This document shows positions 24,760-33,691 of a stretch of DNA of 64,000 nucleotides, one piece after another (positions within the stretch are counted from its first letter, which is position 1; each line of letters starts with the position of its first letter). Position numbers and translations under genes: made by a program. The stretch covers positions 1 through 64,000 of the forward strand of contig JBNMQM010000021.1 in NCBI GenBank assembly GCA_051278195.1, in the 5' to 3' direction. The stretch is from JAHRVQ01 sp051278195 (lineage in GTDB: Bacteria > Pseudomonadota > Gammaproteobacteria > Pseudomonadales > Azotimanducaceae). The notes beneath the pieces are model-generated. The model searched no databases, was not told where the DNA came from, and saw only the letters and a program-made list of their open reading frames with translations.

Positions 24760-26735
24760 GTGTTTCTGTTCCCTTTTCAGAGCTGAAGCGATTGTTTACG
24801 ATGACGTTCACGATCAATCATGAGCTAAAGATGGGGTATGTTAGTGCTCCGCTAAACGCCCGTTGTCCCGAGGCATTAGACGGGGCTCAAATGGGCAATG
24901 TGTTCACTCTTCATCGTCCTGCGGGTGCATTCACGTACGAAGATATTCTCGATAACATTGATATGCTCTTTTTGTTGATATCAAGAGAAGATGACATTGC
25001 GCTTCGTGGCCAAATGATTGCCTTAGAAGATTCTGATCGTTTGATGTTTTTGGGTTCGCCTTGGTTGCCCTGGATGTCTGAAAATCATCCGGAAGTAAAA
25101 ATGGGTCTAGCTGAGTTTCCCCGTCACGACCCTCAGATGGACGCGGCTTTTTACGAAGCGACACAGCGCGCGATGGTCGCTGATCTTGAGAGGGTTAACG
25201 AAGAGCTAAGAGGTGCCAAAGAGCGAGCGGAACAAACCCAGCAAATCCAATCAGACTTTTTTGCTGTAATGAGTCATGAAATGCGTACGCCCTTGAACAG
25301 CATTATTACCTCGTTATCCCTGAGTCGAGAATCTGCAAACAAGAAAGAGAACGCAGACCTGCTAAAAGTGGCACATACCTCCGCTAACAATCTTATGTCG
25401 GTCATCAACTACGTGCTCGACTTTTCGAAGTTGGAAGCAGGTCAGTTGGTGGTCGAAAAAGAAGAGTTTGACTTGTTTGAAACACTGCACTCGATTGGTG
25501 AGATTTTGCTTGCTAAATCCACAGCCAAAAATCTTAGATTTGTTATTGATATTGCACCGGATGTACCTCGTTGGGTTCAAGGTGATGGCTCGAAGATTCG
25601 TCAAGTGCTGATTAATCTCGCCAGTAACGCGGTTAAGTTTACATCGGTCGGGGGGGTGACAATCCGTGTGACTTCAGAAGCATTGGAGGGTGAGTCTGTC
25701 GGATTGACTTTTCAAGTGGTTGATACGGGTGCCGGCATTGCGCCAGAACATCAGGGTCGAATTTTTGATGCTTTCTGGACGCTGACTGAAAAAACTCCGG
25801 CTGGAGAAGCCAACACAGGGCTGGGTCTCAATATATGTCAGCGCATCACTACCTTGTTAGGGGGGGATCTTCGGTTCGAGTCAACATTGGGTGAGGGAAC
25901 CTCTTTCAATTTTTCTCTGTCTTTAATTCGAAGTAACCATGTTAGCGCTCGAGAAGAAAGTATGGATCTCGCGATGAAATTTGAGGGGCACATATTGCTT
26001 GTCGATGATAACCAGACCAACCTTTTTGTTGGCGGCCTCATGCTTGAGCGTATGGGCTTGGATGTTCGGACAGCGAGTGATGGTGTCGAAGCTGTAAAGC
26101 TGATTAAAGAGCGCGCCTTCGATCTGGTATTGATGGACATTACTATGCCCGTGATGGACGGCGAAACTGCAGCGCGCGAAATTCGTAAGTTAGGTTTTGA
26201 TGTCCCCATCATTGCCCTGACCGCCCATGTCGGGGAGGAACTCGCTGCTCAATACGCAGAGTCAGGGATGCAAGGCGTGGTGTTCAAGCCTATCAACAAG
26301 GCTGATTTGATCAGGACGCTATCGCGCCATTTAGCGAGTAAGGCTGCTGCGTCAGTTTCTCGGGTTGCTGCGAGGCCGCTCCAAAATGAGGTGCTCGATG
26401 AGAAAATACTTGAAACGTTAGCCAGTAATATTGGCGAAGCTAATTTTGCGGCTGCCAGTGCGCTGTTTGGCAAAGAACTCGAGACGAGAGTCAATGCGCT
26501 CAAGTCTGCTTGGGTACAAAGAGACTTCAAGTCGATGTTAATTGAGTCTCATACGCTAAAAAGCTCCTCTGTGAGTTTCGGTGCGATTGAGTTTTCCAAG
26601 CAAATGGGCGCGGTAGAAAAGGCCAGCAGAGATAAGGATGTTCGAGCGTTGGTCGAGCTTTTGCCAAATGTGGATGCCGCTGTGAGGCGAGCTCAGGATT
26701 CTTTTACGAGCTATATGGCAAGCCTTACGCGTTAG
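24756..26735 (+). CDS. H-NOX-associated hybrid histidine kinase with receiver and HPt domains
   Basis: 659 residues. The N-terminus (about 5-105) is an HNOBA domain as in soluble guanylate cyclase (LKRLFTMTFTINHELKMGYVS, ALRGQMIALEDSDRLMFLGSPWL), the H-NOX docking module. A coiled coil follows (135-165), then HisKA with His174 (MSHEMRTPLNS), an HATPase with N box NLASNAVKF and G boxes DTGAGI and NTGLGLN, a receiver with Asp461 (LVLMDITMPV) and a C-terminal HPt with His599 (SHTLKSSS). No membrane segment, so cytoplasmic. Predicted relay: NO-H-NOX controls His174, Asp461, His599, then Asp55 of the regulator. The GTG start overlaps the hnoX stop. Confidence 0.92.
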   Translation: MSVSVPFSELKRLFTMTFTINHELKMGYVSAPLNARCPEALDGAQMGNVFTLHRPAGAFTYEDILDNIDMLFLLISREDDIALRGQMIALEDSDRLMFLGSPWLPWMSENHPEVKMGLAEFPRHDPQMDAAFYEATQRAMVADLERVNEELRGAKERAEQTQQIQSDFFAVMSHEMRTPLNSIITSLSLSRESANKKENADLLKVAHTSANNLMSVINYVLDFSKLEAGQLVVEKEEFDLFETLHSIGEILLAKSTAKNLRFVIDIAPDVPRWVQGDGSKIRQVLINLASNAVKFTSVGGVTIRVTSEALEGESVGLTFQVVDTGAGIAPEHQGRIFDAFWTLTEKTPAGEANTGLGLNICQRITTLLGGDLRFESTLGEGTSFNFSLSLIRSNHVSAREESMDLAMKFEGHILLVDDNQTNLFVGGLMLERMGLDVRTASDGVEAVKLIKERAFDLVLMDITMPVMDGETAAREIRKLGFDVPIIALTAHVGEELAAQYAESGMQGVVFKPINKADLIRTLSRHLASKAAASVSRVAARPLQNEVLDEKILETLASNIGEANFAAASALFGKELETRVNALKSAWVQRDFKSMLIESHTLKSSSVSFGAIEFSKQMGAVEKASRDKDVRALVELLPNVDAAVRRAQDSFTSYMASLTR

Positions 26736-26749
26736 TCATAAAGCCGTTA

Positions 26750-27628
26750 TTAAAACTGATGTTCAAGAAAGTTGACGAGGGCTCTTACTCGAGCTGATAG
26801 ATGACGCCTGTGCGGGTAAAGAGCGTAGACGCCCATCTCGCTGGCTTCGAAAGGTTCAAACAAAGGCACCAAGGTGCCGTCTGCTAAATCCTGATCGATC
26901 ACATACATTGGGCACAGGGCGATGCCGATTCCCGCTTTTGCCATCTGTCGGGTCGCTTCCGGAGTATTGGCGTTAAAAGGCCCCTCTATATCAACCCGTA
27001 TCTGCTGACCCTCGATTTTGAATGGCCAGGTATGTGGATCCTCAAAATTGGTATCAATCAGACAGGGATAATGACTTAACGCTAGCGGGTTAGCCGGCGT
27101 CCCATGTTTTTGCAGAAAGTCGGGCGCCGCACATACGACCTTCCGCATTGGTGCTAAGTGTCGTGCAATCAAACTTGAATCCTGAAGTTGGCCGATTCGA
27201 ATGGCGAGATCAAAGCCCTCGTCAATCAGCGAGACTTTGAGGTTAGAAAGTGAAAGTTCGATTTTTATATCGGGGTGCAGACTTAAAAAGTCAGCCAAGA
27301 CCGGCAGCAGATTGCGCTCCCCAAAGGTGGTTGGGGCGGTCATTCGGATCCTTCCTCGCGGCGCCTCGTGTTCTGACCGAACCGCAGAGTCTAGTTCGTC
27401 AAACTGATCGAGCAGATCCAGGCACCGATCGAGGTAGGCCCGCCCAGTATCCGTCAGAGCAACAGATCGAGTCGTCCGATCAAACAACAAAACCTTGAGT
27501 TGTGCTTCCAACTGACGAACCGCCTTGCTAACGGTTTGGACAGGCTTTCCTACGACCTCGGCCGCAGCAGTAAATGACCCTGTTCGTGCGACCTCTGTGA
27601 ATAGTCTCATGTTCTCGATTCGATCCAT
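26750..27628 (-). CDS. LysR-family regulator
   Basis: 292 residues. N-terminal winged helix (MDRIENMRLFTEVARTGSFTAAAEVVGKPVQTVSKAVRQLEAQL in register with LysR proteins) and a type 2 periplasmic-binding-like effector domain. Divergent from the glutathione S-transferase gene, the typical arrangement for a LysR regulator and its target. The 141-bp gap contains a dyad at 27653-27667. It may also control the downstream oxidoreductase. Confidence 0.9.
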   Translation of the reverse strand: MDRIENMRLFTEVARTGSFTAAAEVVGKPVQTVSKAVRQLEAQLKVLLFDRTTRSVALTDTGRAYLDRCLDLLDQFDELDSAVRSEHEAPRGRIRMTAPTTFGERNLLPVLADFLSLHPDIKIELSLSNLKVSLIDEGFDLAIRIGQLQDSSLIARHLAPMRKVVCAAPDFLQKHGTPANPLALSHYPCLIDTNFEDPHTWPFKIEGQQIRVDIEGPFNANTPEATRQMAKAGIGIALCPMYVIDQDLADGTLVPLFEPFEASEMGVYALYPHRRHLSARVRALVNFLEHQF

Positions 27629-27652
27629 AACGCACCTATTATCATCATATTG

Positions 27653-27667
27653 GAGATAATTATTCTC
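27653..27667. promoter_or_regulatory. Possible LysR binding dyad
   Basis: GAGATAATTATTCTC, an imperfect AT-centred dyad with GAGA/TCTC ends, between the divergent LysR and GST genes. LysR boxes have this size and asymmetry, but the match is weak. Confidence 0.3.
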
Positions 27668-27769
27668 TATTTAGGATATTTATCAAGGATTGGTTGAGTA
27701 ATAGAGTGTGTTTCATCGAATGGCAAAGCGGATTCGAACCGACTCTCAAACCACCGAAGGAACAACCAC

Positions 27770-28405
27770 ATGAAAATTTACGATTTTGAACTCTCTGGAC
27801 ATGCCCATCGAGCACGATTGATGGCGAGCCTCTTGAATCTGCCGGCAGAAATCGTGCGGATTGATTTACGCGCTGGAGAGCACAAGCAACCAGAATATCT
27901 TGCTAAAAACTCATTTGGCCAGGTGCCCACTCTCGAAGACGGTGAGTTAACGCTCACTGACTCCAATGCCATTTTGGTTTATCTCGCAGTTAAATATGAC
28001 GCGGGTCGAACCTGGTACCCCGTCGATGCTGCACTTTTGGCTGAGGCTCAGATGTGGCTGGCTAAAGCCAGTAAGGATCTGGTTGAAGGTCCGGGTGCTG
28101 CTCGACTCGTGACTGTATTTGGCGCGCCTCGCGATCACGAAGAGGCGATCAATAAAGCGCATAACTTATTGGGGATTATGGATAGCCATCTAGCAAAGCG
28201 AAAATACTTTGTGGGTGATCAGCCGACGGTAGCTGACGTGGCGCTGTATTCCTACACCGCGCATGCGCCAGAGGGGGGTGTTGATCTGACCGGTTATCCG
28301 CATGTGACGCGGTGGTTGGCAACCATTGAAGCATTGCCAGGCTTTGTGCCCATGCAGGCCACCGAGACCGAGGCCAAGGCTGCGCTCTCTTCAAGCGCTG
28401 CATGA
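27770..28405 (+). CDS. Glutathione S-transferase family protein
   Basis: 211 residues. Thioredoxin-like N-domain with the gamma-Glu binding block FGQVPTLEDGELTLTDSNAILVYLA (residues about 46-72) and an all-helical C-domain with VGDQPTVADVALYSY. The N-terminal catalytic residue appears to be Ser (FELSGHAHRARL), as in beta/theta-like GSTs. Conjugates glutathione to, or isomerises, electrophiles in the cytoplasm. Divergent from the LysR gene and 60 bp before the fusion oxidoreductase, with a strong hairpin between. Confidence 0.88.
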   Translation: MKIYDFELSGHAHRARLMASLLNLPAEIVRIDLRAGEHKQPEYLAKNSFGQVPTLEDGELTLTDSNAILVYLAVKYDAGRTWYPVDAALLAEAQMWLAKASKDLVEGPGAARLVTVFGAPRDHEEAINKAHNLLGIMDSHLAKRKYFVGDQPTVADVALYSYTAHAPEGGVDLTGYPHVTRWLATIEALPGFVPMQATETEAKAALSSSAA

Positions 28406-28413
28406 AACGTCCT

Positions 28414-28438
28414 GCAAAGCTGGTGCTGCCAGCTTTGC
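28414..28438 (+). terminator. Hairpin between GST and oxidoreductase genes
   Basis: GCAAAGCTGG and CCAGCTTTGC make a perfect 10-bp stem with a TGCTG loop, 8 bp after the GST stop. No T-run follows, so it may only attenuate readthrough or protect the GST mRNA end. Confidence 0.45.
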
Positions 28439-28465
28439 ATTCCCATCTAGTATCGGAGTCTGATT

Positions 28466-30547
28466 ATGAATACAGAATCGTCACCCTTTCATCAAGGCGA
28501 GCAAACCGTTCAATCTCGAATGGGTGTGCGTGAACAAGCCGAGTTCCTTGGCCGTCGAACCATTCGTGATCATATGCCGCAGCAGCACCAAGACTTCTAT
28601 CAAGCACTTCCTTACTTGTTGGTGGGTCATGTGGATGCCGCGGGCGATCCCTGGGCTTCGTGGTTGTCGCATCAAGCGCAACCCGACGATGCGGCAGTCA
28701 TGGATGTTGAGGACGCCCAAAAATTCTCGCTGTCCTTAGATGCAGTTCATCCTATGGATCCCTTGCGCCAAGCGCTCGACCGGCCAACCGCTGTTGGTTT
28801 GTTGGGCATCGACCTATCGAATCGCCGGCGCAATCGCATGTCCGCAGTACTGGATGGCGGACTGCCAGAGCGGGTTGGCAAAAGGCCAGAGCGGGTTGGC
28901 AAAAGGCCAGAGCGGATTAAAGCAATAGTCCGGCAGGCTTTTGGAAACTGCCCCCAGTACATTCAAACCCGCGTGGTAAAAACGCGTAAAAATTGGTCAG
29001 TTGAGGACTCTACTGCACAAAGCCTATCAGCGTTATCAGCAGCAGAAATCGCGCTGATTGAAGCCAGTGACAGTTTTTACATCGCGAGCTATTTTGACGA
29101 CGGCAGCGGCGGTGGTGAAACCGGCGCCGATGTTTCTCATCGGGGTGGGCAACCCGGTTTTGTTCGTGTTGATGACAACATGACGCTGACGATTCCTGAT
29201 TTTCCTGGTAACAATCACTTCAACACACTTGGCAATATTGAAAGTAACGGTAAAGCCGGTCTATTGTTTGCCGACTTTGCTTCTGGGGACCTGTTGATGT
29301 TGACCGGAGATGCTGAAGTTCTGTGGGATTCAGAAGAAACGAGTTACTTTGAAGGCGCCGAGCGATTGTGGCGTTTTAAACTTAAGTCAGGCATTCGACT
29401 CAATAATGCGCTTGGGATTAAGTTTGAATTTGAGCAGTATTCTCCCAATAGTTTGCTTACAGGTAACTGGGCTCAAGCAAAAGCGGCAGAAGCTGCCGAA
29501 GCGGAACAGTTGACCTGGTTACCCTATAGTGTCGAGCGCGTGATTGAAGAAACAGGCCAGGTGAAGTCCTTCGAGTTAATGCCGCCCGTAGGCTTGGTAC
29601 CGAAATTCGAAGCGGGCCAATTTCTAACCCTTAGATTTAGGATCGACGATGAATACCAGGTGCGAACCTACACGGTTTCTAGTGCACCCAGTGATGCCCG
29701 GCTGCGAATTTCTGTTAAACGTGATGGCGTGATCTCTAGTTACTTGCATGATCACGTGTCGCCAAACATGAACATTGAGGCGAGAGCGCCGTCCGGTAAC
29801 TTTGTCTTGAATAAAGATAAACCGTCTGTTTTTGTTGCAGCGGGTATCGGTATTACGCCGATGATCTCGATGATTCGCGAAAGCCTTTTTCATGGCATCA
29901 AACATCGGCGTGCCCAGTCTATGGTGTTGTTTTATCAGGTGCGTGATGAGTCTCAATTGGCTTTCCATCAAGAACTAACTGACTTGCAGGCGGTTCTAGG
30001 TGATGAGTTGCGCGTTATAACATTATTTTCTGGCGCTCCGGATCATCACCTGGCGAGTTATGGCGGTTACCTAAATCGTGACATCCTCAATGCAGAGTTG
30101 GCGCTAGATGACTATCAATTCTACGTCTGTGGTCCGACGGACTTTATGCAAAAAGCTTATGACAGCATTCGCTCAGTCGGTGTGATCGATTCAAAAATCA
30201 GTGCGGAAGCGTTTGGCCCTGCATCGTTGCAGCGGGATCTCGACGTCAGCACGCAAATCAGCGTCGTCACCGCTGATCATGCCGTGGTTGAGTTTGTCCC
30301 ATCGTCAGTAGAGCAAGGTTGGTCGCCCCAGGACGGCAGCCTGCTCGACTTTGCCGAAGCGCATGGAATGACGCCGGCTTCAGGTTGTCGCGCGGGACAT
30401 TGTGGCAGTTGTGCAACAGGGGTGCTTTCCGGTGAAGTGGTCTACACCCAGTCGCCGACCTATCCCGTCGGCGAGGACGAAGCGCTCATCTGTTGCGCCG
30501 TGCCCGCTAAGGGTATGGAAAGTGAACCACTACGTTTAGACCTTTAG
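28466..30547 (+). CDS. PNPOx-like / ferredoxin reductase / 2Fe-2S ferredoxin fusion
   Basis: 693 residues. Residues about 30-330 form a pyridoxamine-phosphate-oxidase-like FMN-binding split barrel (DFYQALPYLLVGHVDAAGDPWASW; FPGNNHFNTLGNIESNGKAGLLF). Residues about 345-590 are an FNR-type FAD/NAD(P)H module (RTYTVSSAPSD; VFVAAGIGITPMISM; FYVCGPTDFM). The C-terminus is a plant-type 2Fe-2S ferredoxin (GCRAGHCGSCATG plus a distal Cys in EALICCAVPA). Such fusions pass NAD(P)H electrons through flavin to the iron-sulfur centre for an unknown acceptor. Oddity: a seven-residue unit RPERVGK is tandemly duplicated near residue 140. Confidence 0.88.
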   Translation: MNTESSPFHQGEQTVQSRMGVREQAEFLGRRTIRDHMPQQHQDFYQALPYLLVGHVDAAGDPWASWLSHQAQPDDAAVMDVEDAQKFSLSLDAVHPMDPLRQALDRPTAVGLLGIDLSNRRRNRMSAVLDGGLPERVGKRPERVGKRPERIKAIVRQAFGNCPQYIQTRVVKTRKNWSVEDSTAQSLSALSAAEIALIEASDSFYIASYFDDGSGGGETGADVSHRGGQPGFVRVDDNMTLTIPDFPGNNHFNTLGNIESNGKAGLLFADFASGDLLMLTGDAEVLWDSEETSYFEGAERLWRFKLKSGIRLNNALGIKFEFEQYSPNSLLTGNWAQAKAAEAAEAEQLTWLPYSVERVIEETGQVKSFELMPPVGLVPKFEAGQFLTLRFRIDDEYQVRTYTVSSAPSDARLRISVKRDGVISSYLHDHVSPNMNIEARAPSGNFVLNKDKPSVFVAAGIGITPMISMIRESLFHGIKHRRAQSMVLFYQVRDESQLAFHQELTDLQAVLGDELRVITLFSGAPDHHLASYGGYLNRDILNAELALDDYQFYVCGPTDFMQKAYDSIRSVGVIDSKISAEAFGPASLQRDLDVSTQISVVTADHAVVEFVPSSVEQGWSPQDGSLLDFAEAHGMTPASGCRAGHCGSCATGVLSGEVVYTQSPTYPVGEDEALICCAVPAKGMESEPLRLDL
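28864..28916. repeat. 21-bp in-frame tandem duplication inside the fusion oxidoreductase
   Basis: GCCAGAGCGGGTTGGCAAAA plus G occurs twice perfectly, with ten further matching bases. It adds PERVGKR units without breaking the frame. Confidence 0.93.
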
Positions 30548-30550
30548 GCG

Positions 30551-31441
30551 CTAAAGAGTTTTCAGCGTTTCATTGGATCGAAAAGGCATGGTGAGTTGCA
30601 TCGCGATGGTGAGTGCTTCCCCGCTGCCATTGCCGAGTTTATCGACTTCGGATTTACCGAGGAAGGTGCCGAACATGCGGTCCCACAGAATGACGATGCA
30701 ACCGAAGTTGTTGTTGCTCTCATCGAAATCCAGCGAATGATGTACCTGGTGCCAGCTGGGCGTATTAAAGACCAGACCAAACACGCCGGGTGTCATCGGT
30801 AGATTGCAGTGATTCATGTAAGCAACCGCGACACGAAATACTAGGCTCACGGCAATTACATCATCACTGGCGCCTAAGAACGCGAGCGCAATAGCCGAAC
30901 CAAGCGTCAGTCCCAAAAATTCTAGTGGGTGAGTTCTATCGGTGCGCGCCACGCTCATTTTCGTGATGTGGTGATGGGTGGCGTGCATGCGCCAGAAAAA
31001 CATCACGCGGTGTTGCACCCGATGAATCCAGTAGTAGATAAATTCGCTCGCGAGGAGGCCAATCAATGCGGCGACCATCAAACCGGGAATGGTCTCGGCC
31101 TCTAGCGCGAAGGGAAACGCAGATGCTTCACGTATCCATTCGAAGCCATGGGAAATCGGCGATTCATAATAATCGCTATAAAGCGGTAGCCAAATTAGGT
31201 AGGTGGCCAGAACCCAAAATGAATCTTCGCCGAGATCTCGCCAGTTCAGTTTCCAGTCCTCGCGCTTCGGCGCTATGCGCTCTGCCAAGAGTAAAAGTGG
31301 GATCGGCGTCAACAGGAGGATTGACGTCAGTTGGTCGGCATCGGTCCACTCCATGGTGATGGCGCTCGCCACCAGCAGCATATAACCGAATGCAACCACA
31401 GGCTGCGGGAGTGACCATAAAAAGTTTTGTCGGCTCGTCAT
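30551..31441 (-). CDS. Sterol desaturase / fatty acid hydroxylase family membrane protein
   Basis: About 296 residues. Four to five membrane helices and the di-iron histidine clusters of the superfamily: WIHRVQHR, FFWRMHATHHH, and WHQVHHSLDFD. It is an O2-dependent hydroxylase or desaturase of lipid chains or sterol-like molecules in the membrane. ATG 31441 (MTSRQNFLW) is 16 bp after the preceding gene's stop. An in-frame ATG at 31480 would overlap that gene and is the alternative start. It converges on the oxidoreductase gene with a 3-bp gap. Confidence 0.85.
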   Translation of the reverse strand: MTSRQNFLWSLPQPVVAFGYMLLVASAITMEWTDADQLTSILLLTPIPLLLLAERIAPKREDWKLNWRDLGEDSFWVLATYLIWLPLYSDYYESPISHGFEWIREASAFPFALEAETIPGLMVAALIGLLASEFIYYWIHRVQHRVMFFWRMHATHHHITKMSVARTDRTHPLEFLGLTLGSAIALAFLGASDDVIAVSLVFRVAVAYMNHCNLPMTPGVFGLVFNTPSWHQVHHSLDFDESNNNFGCIVILWDRMFGTFLGKSEVDKLGNGSGEALTIAMQLTMPFRSNETLKTL

Positions 31442-31457
31442 AAAAGTAATTATCTGG

Positions 31458-32069
31458 TTAGTCTGTTGTTGGAAACGCATCGCTCGCGGCAAAGCGGTGA
31501 TAGCCTTCGGTCATTGCCCGTACGCAGTCGCCTGGTGTTGGTCCGTCATCGAAAAATCCTAAGCAGGGCCCCGTCATTACCTCAGGGGATTCTTTTACCA
31601 CCCATTCATACGCTTGCCCATAGATCGGCTTGTCGTTTGAGCTGGTTTCAACCGCGGTGACCTTATCGCCATCAAAAGTGATGGTGAATGTGTCGGTCAC
31701 CTTAAAATCGAGCTTCAATGCCAGTACAGGGTCATCTTCCACGGTAATCCCGCAGCTAATGGTGTTCTCAGTCTCCGCGACGCAGGGTGCTCTACTAATA
31801 ATTTTGTAGTTACCACCTTCCGCCCATCCTTGGTAGAACAAGAGCGGCGCTGCGGATTCTTTGGCGCCATCTAATAGCGGTGCCAGTGCGTCTGGGTCAA
31901 AAGTGTAGAACGCATCGATAATGGCTTCCGCAGATTGAAGGTTCTTCGCATTGGATGAGGGTGCGTCCGTCGTTGCCACAGTCGTCGTGTTATCTGAGCA
32001 AGCGCTTAGGAAGCACGCTAGTGCCAGCGCCAGAAAGCGTATTGTTATTCGTTCTGGCTCAATCATCAT
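31458..32069 (-). CDS. Lipoprotein of unknown function
   Basis: 203 residues. The signal peptide ends in a lipobox (FLSAC), so it is predicted to be lipid-anchored at Cys24 or so. A Thr/Ser-rich spacer follows, then a domain (SAEAIIDAFYTFDPDALAPLL, FYQGWAEGGNYKII, DTFTITFDGDKVTAVE) that looks like a small alpha+beta NTF2-like fold. Four Cys residues could form disulfides. Cotranscribed with the hydroxylase gene. Confidence 0.7.
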   Translation of the reverse strand: MMIEPERITIRFLALALACFLSACSDNTTTVATTDAPSSNAKNLQSAEAIIDAFYTFDPDALAPLLDGAKESAAPLLFYQGWAEGGNYKIISRAPCVAETENTISCGITVEDDPVLALKLDFKVTDTFTITFDGDKVTAVETSSNDKPIYGQAYEWVVKESPEVMTGPCLGFFDDGPTPGDCVRAMTEGYHRFAASDAFPTTD

Positions 32070-32570
32070 TGTCCGTTATCATTGTACTTGGTTGGTGGTG
32101 GTGCACTGTAAAGGGTGCACTGTAAAGGGTGCAGTGAAGAGTTTCGCCGATGCAGAGCTATTTAGCACGCACCTTCCTACGTCGACATTGTTTCCTAGTT
32201 CGACTCATGCATCCGCAATGCAAGCAAGAAATAGACCACAAGGTGCTTAATGATCAAAAGTACCAGTGGCACTGGTCATTGTGTTAGGTCAGTCGGATTC
32301 TCTGACTACCGAGTCAAAATCCGCCCTATGATCTGCGCCAAAATGGGTAGCTGGTTTTGCAGACGCCCCAGAAGGGTGAGTTGTTGCATTGCTAGTAGGC
32401 TTTGTTTGATGACGGAATAGGCGCCCGTCGTGAGCCTCACATCATCCTTTAGATTGCTGCACACGAATGGTTCAAAATTTGCATGGCCTTAACCCAACTG
32501 AAAGCGTCCAATATTATGCTGACTAATCGGTCCTGGCTCTGCCAACGGATCATTGCGAGAACTGAAACAT
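32070..32570. other. Intergenic region with a short tandem repeat
   Basis: About 500 bp without a convincing gene. It holds the divergent start region of the lipoprotein gene and the promoter side of the 2OG-oxygenase gene. The only structure seen is the 14-bp repeat at 32101-32128. Short open frames here lack ribosome sites and recognisable products. Confidence 0.5.
32101..32128. repeat. Two copies of a 14-bp unit plus a degenerate third
   Basis: GTGCACTGTAAAGG repeated head to tail, followed by GTGCAGTGAAGAG. It lies 30 bp upstream of the lipoprotein start on the other strand, possibly altering its promoter spacing. Confidence 0.9.
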
Positions 32571-33686
32571 ATGAGTAATCAGAAGTTCGATCCATCTAAG
32601 GATGCGCAGCATTGGGATGATTTGCCGACTATTAGCCTTAAAAATTGGTTTCATGGGACGGAAGCCGAAAAGCAAGAAGTTGCGAAAGCACTGTATGCCG
32701 GTGCCACTGGCTCTGGCTTTTTCTATCTTGTCGATCACGGTATTCATCAGTCGCTGATTGACTCTGTCTACGCTGAAAGTAAACGGTTTCATGGGCAGTC
32801 AGAAGCCTATAAAGATCAGTACAACATCAATAAAAGTTTGATCCATAGAGGCTGGGTTTCTAGTGCTGAAACAGTCGGCTGTGAAACGGCTGGCAAGACA
32901 CTCAATAGCTATCATGAGACGTTCGATATGTCTTATGAGGTGGCTGCAGATGACCCCAGAGCCAGCAAAGGTTTTGGTTTGATTGGTCCAAATGTATGGC
33001 CTGACCTCGCGGGCTTTGAGGCAACGGTTTCTGATTACTATGATGCGATCTATGGCTTGGGGCGTGAACTTTTGGCTGGGTTTGAGCTTAGTTTGAATCT
33101 AAAACCTGGTGCCTTTCTGGATCACGTCACTATTCCGCCGTCTCAACTTCGGTTACTAAAATACTTTGCAAATGATGAGCCAGCTGACGAACTCAACGTC
33201 GGTATTTCAGCGCACTCAGATTTTGAGTGCTTCACGATACTGAATACTTCAGGGCCAGGCTTGCAGCTTATGTCCTACGAAGATCATTGGGTTGAAGCGC
33301 CCCCTGTAGAGGGCGCTTTTGTTGTCAACATTGGAGACTGCCTTGAAGCTTGGACCGGTGGGTTGTTTAAGGCCACTCAGCATAGGGTGGTCAATCTGGG
33401 TAAAGAACGCTACTCATTGCCCCTGTTTTTTTCCGTAGACTTTGAAACGGAGATTCAGCCGTTGCCAGAGTTCAGTACAGAAGAGAGTCGTGAGCGATAC
33501 CCGGCATTTAAATCGGGGGAGCATTTGTGGGGCCACACGATCAATATCTTTCCATATTTGAAACGGCAGTACGAGTCGGGTGCGTTTGCGGTTGATTTTG
33601 AGATTCCCGATCAAAATTCGTTTAAGCGCTTGTCTTTAGAAGAGCAAAAAATTTCTTCAGATTCGCCCTTAGCAGAACCTGAGTAA
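32571..33686 (+). CDS. 2-oxoglutarate/Fe(II) oxygenase, isopenicillin-N-synthase-like
   Basis: 371 residues from ATG 32571. The N-terminal DIOX_N-like block is VAKALYAGATGSGFFYLVDHGI. The double-stranded beta-helix carries the iron ligands His and Asp in ISAHSDFECFTIL, the distal His in ATQHRVVN, and the 2OG-binding RYSLPLFFS (RxS). Family members hydroxylate, desaturate or cyclise small molecules in the cytoplasm. No biosynthetic cluster surrounds it, so the substrate is unknown. It is followed after 5 bp by a gene that may be cotranscribed. Confidence 0.9.
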   Translation: MSNQKFDPSKDAQHWDDLPTISLKNWFHGTEAEKQEVAKALYAGATGSGFFYLVDHGIHQSLIDSVYAESKRFHGQSEAYKDQYNINKSLIHRGWVSSAETVGCETAGKTLNSYHETFDMSYEVAADDPRASKGFGLIGPNVWPDLAGFEATVSDYYDAIYGLGRELLAGFELSLNLKPGAFLDHVTIPPSQLRLLKYFANDEPADELNVGISAHSDFECFTILNTSGPGLQLMSYEDHWVEAPPVEGAFVVNIGDCLEAWTGGLFKATQHRVVNLGKERYSLPLFFSVDFETEIQPLPEFSTEESRERYPAFKSGEHLWGHTINIFPYLKRQYESGAFAVDFEIPDQNSFKRLSLEEQKISSDSPLAEPE

Positions 33687-33691
33687 CATCT

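Noticed and set aside
30551..31441. Carotenoid or sterol pathway cluster
   Set aside because: Only a single hydroxylase-type gene is present; no other pathway gene adjoins it.
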